Positions 1 to 6,092 of a DNA stretch of 8,012 bases are shown in pieces. Source of the stretch: JANXVV01 sp038230975 (GTDB lineage Bacteria > Planctomycetota > Phycisphaerae > Tepidisphaerales > Tepidisphaeraceae); the NCBI GenBank assembly GCA_038230975.1, contig JBBRMF010000242.1:1-8012 (forward strand), given 5' to 3'. How positions within the stretch are numbered: the first letter of the stretch is position 1; each line of letters starts with the position of its first letter. The translations under genes and the position numbers were made by a program. A model generated the notes under the pieces. The model was not told the origin of the DNA, searched no databases, and was given only the letters and a program-made list of their open reading frames with translations.

Positions 1-279
1 ATTCAGTATACGCAAGTGAAGGATGCCAAACTCGGCTCACTTGGCGCAACGCTTTGCCCGCTCGGTGAAGGCGATGTGCCGGTGAAGAGTTTCCTGACTC
101 GCCTTCGCGGCATCGGTTACTCGGGTTACGTGACTTTTGAATGGGAAAAAGCCTGGTTACCGAATATCACCGAACCGGAAGTCGCGTTGCCGGCGGCGGT
201 TAAGACGCTCAAAGAGTGGGTTCGCCCGGCTGGTGAAGAAACGAGCGAAGCACCGGAAGCCGAAGCGGTAGCGGTCTGA
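1..279 (+). CDS. Sugar phosphate isomerase/epimerase (TIM barrel), C-terminal part
   Basis: The reading frame is open from base 1 to the TGA at 277-279, so this is the last 92 residues of a gene that begins before the window. The visible part has the closing elements of xylose-isomerase-like TIM-barrel (AP endonuclease 2 fold) proteins: a VKDAKLG stretch that usually follows a metal-binding His, the PLGEGDVP loop, and GYSGYVTFEWEKAW, which carries the conserved acidic residue of the last strand. Such proteins isomerise or epimerise sugars or sugar derivatives in the cytoplasm; the substrate cannot be told from this fragment. After the helix ending LKEWVR there is an extra Glu/Ala-rich tail of about 20 residues (EETSEAPEAEAVAV) that looks disordered. 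The gene converges on the cold-shock gene with 11 bases between the stop codons and no obvious terminator. The family call is firm; the specific reaction is unknown. Confidence 0.82.
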   Translation: MQYTQVKDAKLGSLGATLCPLGEGDVPVKSFLTRLRGIGYSGYVTFEWEKAWLPNITEPEVALPAAVKTLKEWVRPAGEETSEAPEAEAVAV

Positions 280-290
280 TTCTCGATCCA

Positions 291-515
291 TTAACGCGCT
301 GCTTCGACGGCCATCGATCGCTTCACGCTTGTTGCCTTGAGTCCTTTGTCGCTTGATTCGACCTCGTAATCTACGGTTTCACCATCGGTTAACGTTCTGT
401 ATCCCTGGCTTTCAATGACTGAATGATGCACAAAAACATCTTCGCCCGTTCGTTCCGCTTGAATAAAACCAAAACCCTTATGGTCGTTGAACCATTTAAC
501 TTTTCCAGTGGCCAT
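291..515 (-). CDS. Cold-shock domain protein (CspA family)
   Basis: This 74-residue protein is a single cold-shock domain, a five-stranded OB-fold that binds single-stranded RNA and DNA and acts as an RNA chaperone. It starts MATGKVKWFN and carries RNP1 as KGFGFI (residues 13-18) and RNP2 as VFVHH (27-31). The length is close to the usual 65-75 residues; the last few (MAVEAAR) are an extra tail. I chose the ATG at 515-513 because the domain begins there and a good SD sequence, AGGAG (minus strand, 528-524), sits 8 bases upstream. The frame is open for 67 more codons upstream (to 716), but that stretch does not resemble a cold-shock protein and is more likely untranslated leader. The gene faces away from the AT-rich gap at 516-1116. 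The family assignment is very secure; whether it is cold-inducible cannot be read from the protein. Confidence 0.95.
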   Translation of the reverse strand: MATGKVKWFNDHKGFGFIQAERTGEDVFVHHSVIESQGYRTLTDGETVDYEVESSDKGLKATSVKRSMAVEAAR

Positions 516-523
516 ACGTGCCA

Positions 524-528
524 CTCCT
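524..528 (-). promoter_or_regulatory. Ribosome binding site of the cold-shock gene
   Basis: Read on the minus strand the sequence is AGGAG, followed by 8 bases and the ATG at 515. It is the clearest SD sequence in the window, and it fixes the start of the cold-shock gene against the longer open frame that reaches 716. Confidence 0.75.
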
Positions 529-627
529 TTCCCTAAAAACATGAATTCGCGCCGATATTCGACAAATCCCATGAACCAGGACGAGATGATCGACCCTGCT
601 TTGGGTGCGGCAAAGCAAGGAAGCGGA

Positions 628-657
628 ATAATAACGCAATCTCCACGTAGAACGCAA
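628..657 (-). promoter_or_regulatory. Possible promoter of the cold-shock gene
   Basis: On the minus strand TTGCGT (657-652) is followed after 18 bases by TATTAT (633-628), a 5-of-6 match to the sigma-70 -10 box. Transcription would start near 621 and give a leader of roughly 105 bases, in line with the long 5' leaders of many cold-shock mRNAs. A perfect TTGACA also lies at 676-671, but I see no good -10 box at 16-18 bases from it. The assignment is weak: the -35 match is 3 of 6, and planctomycete promoters are not well defined. Confidence 0.25.
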
Positions 658-724
658 AATGTATTGGATTTGTCAATGCGCTTTGTCCAAGTTTTGAATT
701 CGGAATGCGAATCCATGCGGAAGG

Positions 725-750
725 TTATTCACAATTAACGTTGTGGATTT
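725..750. promoter_or_regulatory. Inverted pair of DnaA-box-like sequences (left cluster)
   Basis: TTATTCACA at 725-733 (plus) matches the TTATNCACA consensus exactly. On the minus strand, 750-742 reads AAATCCACA, which matches at seven of nine positions. Together they give the short inverted repeat CACAA (730-734) / TTGTG (741-745) with a 6-base spacer. The first box is solid as a sequence match; the second is marginal. Confidence 0.5.
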
Positions 751-995
751 GGCTTATATCGCAGACCGTTTGCTCAATCGACCGTTTAAACTATTTAATG
801 GAATACGTTAAAAAACACATGCGTGGCTATATTAAGAACCAAATATTTCTTTAAGATCATGTAATGTATGGACTTAAGTTGAAGAAACGGCATGGAGATA
901 TACGGTTTGCATGCACATTCTGTAGGGTCTGTTTTCTAAATATTCAACACCGGATTTTGTAGTCAACGTGCAAAAACAACTCGGTTTCGGAGACT

Positions 996-1015
996 TCATT
1001 CACAGGTTATCCACA
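996..1015 (+). promoter_or_regulatory. Tandem DnaA-box-like sequences (right cluster)
   Basis: TCATTCACA (996-1004) differs from the DnaA-box consensus at one position. TTATCCACA (1007-1015) matches it exactly and is the strongest E. coli-type box sequence. They are in the same orientation, separated by 2 bases, about 100 bases before the lptB start. They could serve an origin or act in control of the downstream gene. Confidence 0.5.
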
Positions 1016-1116
1016 GAGGTTGCCCTTGATTTTACCGCGATCGCAGTGAGACTACCGGCCCACGGAGTATGTGTCCGGAGATTTGCCTTGAAGGAATGGC
1101 TCCTCGCTAAAAACTG

Positions 1117-1854
1117 ATGAACCTGCTTGAAACTACAAAACTCGTAAAATCCTACGGCGGACGGACCGTCGTGGACGAAGTCAGTTTTGTCCTGGCGCAA
1201 CAGGAAATCGTGGGGATTCTGGGTCGAAACGGGGCGGGGAAGACCACCACCTTCCGAATGATCATGGGAATGGTTCGCCCGGACAGTGGGGCGGTCGCGT
1301 TCGACGCGTTCGATATTACGCACCTCCCCATGTACAAGCGAGCCCGACGGGGAATGGGTTACTTGTCGCAGGAACGAAGCGATTTTCGCCGTCTGACCGT
1401 TTGGCAAAATCTGCAGGCAATCCTGGAAACCCTGAACATCTCACGGCATGAACGAACCAAGCGCGCAAACTTGCTGCTCGATCAGTATGGCTTGCTAAAA
1501 GTTCGCGATCAACGGGCCGAAACGCTCAGCGGGGGTGAACGCCGTAAACTGGAAATTGCCCGGGCCCTGGTAACCCAGCCTAAGCTGATCCTGTTGGATG
1601 AACCCTTCAGTGGGGTCGATCCTATCGCCGTTGAAGATTTGCAGCGTGAAGTCCGTCGCCTGAAGGTTGAGTTCGGTAAGAGCGTGCTCATCACCGACCA
1701 CAATGTGCCACAGACTTTGAAAGTGTGCGATCGGGCTCTCATTATTAATGATGGCCGCAAGATTAAAGAAGGCACCCCGCGCGAAATTATCAATGATCCC
1801 GCCGTTCGCGGTGCGTATCTTGGAAATACGTTCAAGGGGAACGAGTTCGACTAA
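1117..1854 (+). CDS. lptB: LPS export ABC transporter ATP-binding protein
   Basis: This 245-residue ABC ATPase has all the nucleotide-binding motifs: Walker A GRNGAGKT (36-43), Q-loop Gln85 in YLSQE, signature LSGGE (137-141), Walker B LILLDEP (157-163), D-loop GVDP (166-169) and the switch His195 in TDHNV. The starting pattern KLVKSYGGRTVVDEVSF, the block LLDEPFSGVDPIAV and the ending YLGNTF are typical of LptB, the cytoplasmic engine that with LptF and LptG lifts lipopolysaccharide out of the inner membrane. Length matches the family (about 240). No lptA, lptC or permease gene is adjacent; it stands alone, as LptB can do outside Proteobacteria. The ATG at 1117 gives the normal N-terminus but lacks a well-placed SD (AAGGA at 1091-1095 is 21 bases away). 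A branched-chain amino-acid type ATPase (LivG/LivF) is the main alternative; the motifs favour LptB. Confidence 0.88.
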   Translation: MNLLETTKLVKSYGGRTVVDEVSFVLAQQEIVGILGRNGAGKTTTFRMIMGMVRPDSGAVAFDAFDITHLPMYKRARRGMGYLSQERSDFRRLTVWQNLQAILETLNISRHERTKRANLLLDQYGLLKVRDQRAETLSGGERRKLEIARALVTQPKLILLDEPFSGVDPIAVEDLQREVRRLKVEFGKSVLITDHNVPQTLKVCDRALIINDGRKIKEGTPREIINDPAVRGAYLGNTFKGNEFD

Positions 1855-1856
1855 AA

Positions 1857-1894
1857 CCAGGGTGGCATTTATCCGCCATCTGGCTTGAAAAGCC
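1857..1894 (+). terminator. Tandem hairpins just after lptB, possible terminator
   Basis: Three bases after the stop codon, bases 1857-1866 can pair with 1875-1883 (about nine pairs including one G-U, with one bulged G) around an 8-base loop. Overlapping its end is a second perfect hairpin, GGCTT-GAA-AAGCC (1882-1894). Neither is followed by a T-run, so this is not a classic intrinsic terminator; it may stabilise the 3' end or act with another factor. The rest of the gap to 2100 shows nothing I can name. Confidence 0.35.
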
Positions 1895-2100
1895 CTCGCC
1901 GAATTCCTGTCCAATAAGATATTTCGGGAATACCCCGCTAAACTCCGCTGTTCCTCCCTAGACGATAGATGAGTCGACGGCAATGATATGCCTCGGGTGT
2001 CGTCACCTTGATGCGTCCGGCAACCGCAACCTTTTGTCGCGGGCAGGATCATTGAAGTGAGAATAATCTTTATTTGACCGCTGGCTTACCAGGATCTTCC

Positions 2101-3411
2101 ATGAAAACCGCACTTTCAATTTTGGCAATGTCCCTTGCATTGACTTCCTTGACTGCTCTGGCGGAAGCACCGGCATCACAACCCGCTGCACCGGTCGCCC
2201 CGCGAAAATCCACCGCGACGATTTCCACCGACGCCCAAAAAACGCTCGACGAAATCAAAACCGCGTATGGCCGTCTCACCGCGCTCGAACTGGCGGGCAC
2301 GACCCGCTTCGATAGCGATATCTCCGGCAAAACCTCCCACGAAACCGATTCCTTCACCGCCAGCTTTTCATCACCCAATAAATTCCGCCATGAGATGAAA
2401 GGGAACATGATCGCGGGCTCAACCGGCGAAAAAGCCTATGTGCTGTCCGTCGAAGATAACGCATACGTTCAGAAGGATGCTCCGAAAAATCGCGTCGCTG
2501 CCGGCGACGCGCCCAAGGCGATTTGGGACGTCGTGACGTTGCAGGATCCGTCCCTGGCGTTAGCCTTGGCAGTGGATGCAAGCACACAACTGGTCGACAG
2601 CGCAACCGCATTTGCAACGGCCTCCTCCAAGGAAACTCCGGCGGCGGAAGTGGAAAAGGGGACGGTGATTAATAAGGTCGATGATGTGAAGCTTGGTGAC
2701 AAATCATTCGCCGCTTTGAAACTCACCAATGCCGGCGGAGATTTTACGTATCTGATCGAACCCGAATCCCACTTGTTGCGGCAGGTCGTGATCGACCAGA
2801 CAAAATTCCTCAAGCACATCGGTCAGCCCGATGTGAAAAAAGCATTGATCACGGTCGACTACACAACCAGCACAACGTCGGTAAAACTGCCGGATACGCA
2901 GTTCGCCTGGACCCCGCCCGCCAACGCGCGTGAATTGACCGCCGCCGCGATGGCGAAGGACGACGGCGACGGCGCTGCCAACCCCCTTGTCGGCAAACCG
3001 GCCCCGGCTTTCAAACTGAAAGATCTGAATGGCAAGGACGTTTCGCTGGCGGATCAGAAGGGCAGTGTGGTGGTAGTCGATTTTTGGGCGACCTGGTGCG
3101 GCCCCTGCGTGCAATCACTGCCACACCTGAACAAACTTTACGAAGACAAAAAGGCCGCCGGATTGAAAGTGTTTGCGGTGAGCGTGGATGAAGAAAAAGA
3201 AAAGGTGGCCCCCTTTGTGGCCGCCAAAAAATTGACGATGACAATCCTCTTCGAAAATGACGAGCAAAAAGTTGCCGAAAAGTACGGGGTACAAGGTATT
3301 CCGCAAACCGTTGTGATTGGCAAAGACGGAACCGTCAAAAAGGTATTTGTCGGATTCGGACCGGGTACGGAAGTCGAAATGCGTAAAGTTGTGGAAGACG
3401 CCATGAAGTGA
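2101..3411 (+). CDS. Secreted LolA-like/DUF2092-type domain fused to a TlpA/ResA-type thioredoxin
   Basis: This 436-residue protein has three parts. Residues 1-21 are a Sec signal peptide (MKTALSILAMSLALTSLTALA, cleavage expected before Glu22). Residues about 40-280 form a beta-rich domain starting with a helix (AQKTLDEIKTAYGRLTALELAGTTRF) and containing SSPNKFRHEMKG and FTYLIEPESHLLRQV. This is the pattern of DUF2092/LolA-like proteins that hold lipids or hydrophobic ligands in the periplasm. Residues about 295-436 are a redoxin domain with VGKPAPAFKLKDLNGK, the active site WCGPC (332-336, Cys333 and Cys336) and the cis-proline loop GIP (399-401). It probably reduces or oxidises protein disulfides outside the cytoplasm. 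The frame also opens at a TTG at 2074, but I chose the ATG at 2101 because it begins the signal peptide and has AGGA (2091-2094) 6 bases upstream. The redoxin part is certain; the N-terminal family is a fold-level guess. Confidence 0.87.
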   Translation: MKTALSILAMSLALTSLTALAEAPASQPAAPVAPRKSTATISTDAQKTLDEIKTAYGRLTALELAGTTRFDSDISGKTSHETDSFTASFSSPNKFRHEMKGNMIAGSTGEKAYVLSVEDNAYVQKDAPKNRVAAGDAPKAIWDVVTLQDPSLALALAVDASTQLVDSATAFATASSKETPAAEVEKGTVINKVDDVKLGDKSFAALKLTNAGGDFTYLIEPESHLLRQVVIDQTKFLKHIGQPDVKKALITVDYTTSTTSVKLPDTQFAWTPPANARELTAAAMAKDDGDGAANPLVGKPAPAFKLKDLNGKDVSLADQKGSVVVVDFWATWCGPCVQSLPHLNKLYEDKKAAGLKVFAVSVDEEKEKVAPFVAAKKLTMTILFENDEQKVAEKYGVQGIPQTVVIGKDGTVKKVFVGFGPGTEVEMRKVVEDAMK

Positions 3412-3478
3412 AGTGCATTTCTTGCATGCAAAAACGACCGATTAAATGGGAAGGAATGCAAAGATGCCATGTCGGTTA

Positions 3479-3529
3479 TCCGATAGTGAGCGGACAGCAT
3501 GTTTGTGTGACATGAATCTCACTATCGGA
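3479..3529 (+). promoter_or_regulatory. Leader hairpin that covers the SD of the HDOD-GGDEF gene
   Basis: Bases 3479-3490 (TCCGATAGTGAG) are perfectly complementary to 3518-3529 (CTCACTATCGGA). Inside, CATGT (3498-3502) can pair with ACATG (3510-3514) around a 7-base loop, giving a two-tier stem. The 3' arm contains GGA of the SD sequence GGAG (3527-3530), which sits 9 bases before the ATG at 3540, so folding would hide the ribosome site. TCGG (3472-3475) can instead pair with CCGA (3480-3483) or, as TCGGT (3472-3476), with ACCGA (3437-3441); the first of these opens the end of the stem that holds the SD. This suggests translation control by temperature, a ligand or a protein. Alternatively the repeat is a DNA operator. 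Pairing is seen; function is inferred. Confidence 0.5.
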
Positions 3530-3539
3530 GTCTTCCTGA

Positions 3540-5057
3540 ATGAATGTGCAACTCGCTCAGCGAATACGCGATTGTTCTGCGCTTCCGTCGTTGCCTGCGA
3601 TTGCCATGCAAGTGTTGGAATTGGCCAATAAAGAAGAAGCGGATATTGCTGAAATTGGCAAAATCATCACGAAAGATGCAGCGTTATCCTCGAAGATTCT
3701 TCGGACCGTTAATTCCAGTTTTTACGCTCGAAGTCAGAAGGTCAGTACCATCAGCCATGCGATGGTGATTCTGGGCATGCAGTCGGTGAAGACGCTGGTG
3801 CTCGGATTCTCGTTGGTGAACAGTCTTTCAAAAAACAAAAGCAAGGGTGGATTCAAGCACGTCGATTATTGGAAGCGAAGTATCTACGCGGCCGCCGCCG
3901 CGCGATCGATTGCCGCCATTTCCAAGCAGGCGCAGAGCGAAGAATGCTTTCTGGCCGGACTGCTGATGGATATCGGCATGCTGGTGTTCGATCAAACTCT
4001 CGGGGCCGAATACGCCGGGCTGGTCGAAGCGTCTCCATCGCACGGGGATCTGGCCGACGCAGAGAATAAGGCGCTCGGGATGAATCACGCTGAGGTCTCC
4101 GGCATAATCGCTGAACACTGGAAACTGCCCTCTGTGCTTTCGATTCCCATGAAATGCCACCACCACAGTGAACGGGCGGAGAAATCCGTGCAGGCGTTAA
4201 CTCAGGTGATTTCGTTGGCAGGTCGATGCGCCGATTTCTTCGTCGATGCAGATCCTCAACCGGCCTACAAGGACGTGCAGAAGTTCTGCAAGGAAAAGTT
4301 TGGCATGGACGAAGCGAGCAGCAATCTGCTGCTCGATGAAATCAACCGTCGCACGGTCGAAGCCGCACCGCTTTTTGATATTGTCGTTCCCAACGAGAGC
4401 TTCGATTCGATCCTGAAGAAAGCCAATGAGCAACTGATCGAGATGACGCTTCACACGCAGCGGCAGGCGGCGGAACTGGAGGTCAAAGCCTCTACATTGC
4501 AAATACAGAATACGCAGCTAAAGGTGCAGGCAACCACCGACGCGCTGACCGGTTTGGCGAACCGTGCCGCCTTCGATCAATTCCTGACCGAGCAATTCGC
4601 GAATGCCAAGAAAACGAATCGGCCATTGGCTCTGCTGCTGATGGATCTGGATCACTTCAAATCCGTCAATGACACCCACGGGCATCCTGCCGGCGACGCG
4701 GTGCTTCGCGGCGTGGCTAAAATCCTGCTGGGCGCGGTACGAGATGGAAATCTTGCCTGCCGTTACGGGGGCGAAGAATTGGCGTTCGTCATTCCCGGAA
4801 TGGAGCGTGCCCATGCCTCCGGAGCCGCCGAGATGCTGCGAAAAGCCATTGCCGCCAAACCGATTATTTCCGGTGGAATCTCCATCCCGGTTACGGCCAG
4901 CATTGGCGTTGCCATGTACGAACCCGGCTCCCCATTTCGCGAACCGGCTCACCTGATGAAGGCTGCCGATATCTCCGTCTATGCCGCCAAGCACGCCGGG
5001 CGAAACTGCGTCAAAGTATTCTCCCTGCCCGCTAAACTGCGGCCCGTCGCTGCATAA
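3540..5057 (+). CDS. HDOD domain-GGDEF domain signalling protein (probable diguanylate cyclase)
   Basis: This 505-residue protein has no signal peptide or membrane segment, so it is cytoplasmic. Residues about 10-215 are an HDOD domain: LPSLPAIAMQVLELAN, ITKDAALSSKILRTVNSSFY, HAMVILGMQSVKTLVLGF, FLAGLLMDIGMLVF. The HD metal pair is replaced (LLMD), as is usual for this non-hydrolytic sensor/scaffold domain. Residues about 285-332 look like a coiled coil that can carry dimerisation. Residues about 333-495 are a GGDEF domain: DALTGLANRAAF, the metal-binding MDLDHFKSVND (Asp369), HGHPAGD, and the active site RYGGEEL (GGEEL 410-414), so c-di-GMP synthesis from GTP is plausible. The position of the product-inhibition site reads RDGN (401-404) instead of RxxD, with Asn for Asp, so feedback inhibition may be lost. 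The ATG at 3540 follows GGAG by 9 bases. It converges on the dehydrogenase gene with 38 bases between. Confidence 0.92.
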   Translation: MNVQLAQRIRDCSALPSLPAIAMQVLELANKEEADIAEIGKIITKDAALSSKILRTVNSSFYARSQKVSTISHAMVILGMQSVKTLVLGFSLVNSLSKNKSKGGFKHVDYWKRSIYAAAAARSIAAISKQAQSEECFLAGLLMDIGMLVFDQTLGAEYAGLVEASPSHGDLADAENKALGMNHAEVSGIIAEHWKLPSVLSIPMKCHHHSERAEKSVQALTQVISLAGRCADFFVDADPQPAYKDVQKFCKEKFGMDEASSNLLLDEINRRTVEAAPLFDIVVPNESFDSILKKANEQLIEMTLHTQRQAAELEVKASTLQIQNTQLKVQATTDALTGLANRAAFDQFLTEQFANAKKTNRPLALLLMDLDHFKSVNDTHGHPAGDAVLRGVAKILLGAVRDGNLACRYGGEELAFVIPGMERAHASGAAEMLRKAIAAKPIISGGISIPVTASIGVAMYEPGSPFREPAHLMKAADISVYAAKHAGRNCVKVFSLPAKLRPVAA

Positions 5058-5095
5058 TAAATTCGCTTTCTCATCCCGCACGGTCGAGCAAACAT

Positions 5096-6052
5096 TCACG
5101 GTGCCGGATACTTCGCCTTCTTCCCCGCCAATACATCCACCACATCCCGCACGACCCAACTCATATTCTCCATCGCCGTATGAGTGCGCGCCGCCAAATG
5201 TGGCGTCATCAAAACATTGTCCAACCCCAATAACGGAAAGTCTTTTGCCGGTGGTTCCGGCCAGTATACATCCAGCGCCGCCCCGGCAATTTGCTTCGCC
5301 CGAATTGCCTCCGCCAGAGCCATCGCATCAAGCACTTCACCGCGACTGGTATTAATCACAATCGCGCTCTTCTTCATCAGCGCCAATTGCTTCACCCCAA
5401 CCAGATTTTGATTTCCCGGCAGCATTGTCACATGCAGGCTCAATACATCGGCTCCCCGATATAGCGTTTCCTTATCGACCGACGTCGCCGGAAAATCGAG
5501 CTGCGATGCGACATCCAGCAGGTCGTTGTAGATCACTTTCATCCCAAACCCGCGCGTGGCGATGTGCCCGAGACGCCGACCGACACGGCCCATTCCAAGA
5601 ATTCCAAGCGTGAGTTCGTTCAGTTGCACACCGCGCACCGTGTCGCGCACGCGTTTGAACTCCTTCGGCTCATACGCCGTCTCTTTAAAGAACGCCCATG
5701 GCCGCAGCAATTGCAGCATGTACCCAATCACAAAATCGCCGACGGCCCACGTATTGGCATCCGGTGTGTATACCACCTCGATGCCGCGTTTTCGGCAGGC
5801 CGCAATGTCAATATTCTCCAACCCCACGCCGCCGCGACCCACCACCTTCAGCTTCGGCGCCTTCGCCAGCATCGCATCGCTCACGCGTGTGTAAGTCCGA
5901 ACGATCATTCCCTCGGCCATCGCCAGGTGTTTTTCAAACGCGGAATCCGTGCTGCCAACCTCCACCACCTCCACCTGCTCGCGAAGCCAGTCCAGAGGTT
6001 TAGCATCAGAACCTTCAGTCACCAAAACGACGGGGCGGGGGGCAACAATCAT
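5096..6052 (-). CDS. D-isomer-specific 2-hydroxyacid dehydrogenase (SerA-like, no ACT domain)
   Basis: This 318-residue enzyme has the full NAD-dependent D-2-hydroxyacid dehydrogenase pattern. The substrate domain contains LKVVGRGGVGLENIDIAACRKRGIEV. The nucleotide-binding Rossmann motif is GMGRVG (153-158), with Asp177 at the end of the second strand (VIYND), which favours NAD over NADP. The catalytic triad is present: Arg237 in NTSRGEV, Glu266 in the DVYWPEPP segment and His285 in TPHLAART. The family reversibly oxidises D-2-hydroxyacids to 2-oxoacids. Phosphoglycerate dehydrogenase is the closest type by feel, but the C-terminal regulatory domain is absent and the substrate is open. The frame extends to 6190, but homology begins at the ATG at 6052 (MIVAPRPVVLVTEG), and the extra 46 residues look unnatural. 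No clear SD precedes it. It lies 40 bases downstream of the DHH gene on the same strand, probably in one transcript. Confidence 0.88.
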   Translation of the reverse strand: MIVAPRPVVLVTEGSDAKPLDWLREQVEVVEVGSTDSAFEKHLAMAEGMIVRTYTRVSDAMLAKAPKLKVVGRGGVGLENIDIAACRKRGIEVVYTPDANTWAVGDFVIGYMLQLLRPWAFFKETAYEPKEFKRVRDTVRGVQLNELTLGILGMGRVGRRLGHIATRGFGMKVIYNDLLDVASQLDFPATSVDKETLYRGADVLSLHVTMLPGNQNLVGVKQLALMKKSAIVINTSRGEVLDAMALAEAIRAKQIAGAALDVYWPEPPAKDFPLLGLDNVLMTPHLAARTHTAMENMSWVVRDVVDVLAGKKAKYPAP

Positions 6053-6092
6053 GCCATTGGTTTTAAGGGAATGGAAGCCATTTCGGAAGAGA

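Larger units (their letters stand above)
721..1015. other. AT-rich intergenic island bracketed by DnaA boxes; candidate replication origin or DnaA-controlled region
   Basis: The gap at 516-1116 holds no convincing gene. Its middle is strongly AT-rich: by hand count, 84 of 240 bases at 721-960 are G or C (35%), and 37 of 120 at 781-900. A perfect DnaA box TTATTCACA (725-733) lies at the left edge, with an inverted, degenerate copy at 742-750. At the right edge is a tandem pair: TCATTCACA (996-1004, one mismatch) and the perfect TTATCCACA (1007-1015), 2 bases apart. Known origins combine DnaA boxes with an AT-rich unwinding element. The nearest genes diverge from this region. However, no dnaA, dnaN, gyrB, parA or rnpA is in the window, and the spacing of nearly 250 bases between clusters is wide. 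It may instead be a DnaA titration or regulatory site. Base composition and boxes are seen; the origin role is inference. Confidence 0.4.

Noticed and set aside
487..738. Plus-strand open frame of 83 codons in the gap after the cold-shock gene
   Set aside because: It overlaps the cold-shock start in antisense, has no SD and its protein shows no recognisable pattern.
764..787. Direct repeat GACCGTTT (764-771 and 780-787) as an iteron
   Set aside because: Only two 8-base copies; too few to call an iteron array, although it lies within the candidate origin.
798..854. Tiny frame encoding 18 residues (MEYVKKHMRGYIKNQIFL) in the AT-rich island
   Set aside because: No ribosome site and far too short to judge; such frames are expected in AT-rich DNA.
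907..915. TTGCATGCA, shared by the gap here and by 3422-3430, as a common regulatory motif
   Set aside because: The core GCATGC occurs several times, including within genes, so two copies are not meaningful without a genome-wide count.
864..962. Small frame of 32 residues with CTFCRVC
   Set aside because: No ribosome site, inside the AT-rich island, and the cysteine spacing alone is not evidence for a metal-binding peptide.
2074..2100. TTG start for the redoxin fusion
   Set aside because: It would place nine residues before a perfect signal peptide; the ATG at 2101 has a usable AGGA upstream.
3412..3431. Terminator after the redoxin gene from TGCAT (3414-3418) / ATGCA (3426-3430)
   Set aside because: Only a 5-bp stem followed by a short A-run on the plus strand, not a T-run.
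3412..3539. c-di-GMP (GEMM) or cobalamin riboswitch before the HDOD-GGDEF gene, suggested by GGAATGCAAAG and GTCGGTTATCCG
   Set aside because: Only short pieces resemble the conserved blocks; the region is too short and lacks the two paired arms of GEMM and the B12 box with its conserved core.
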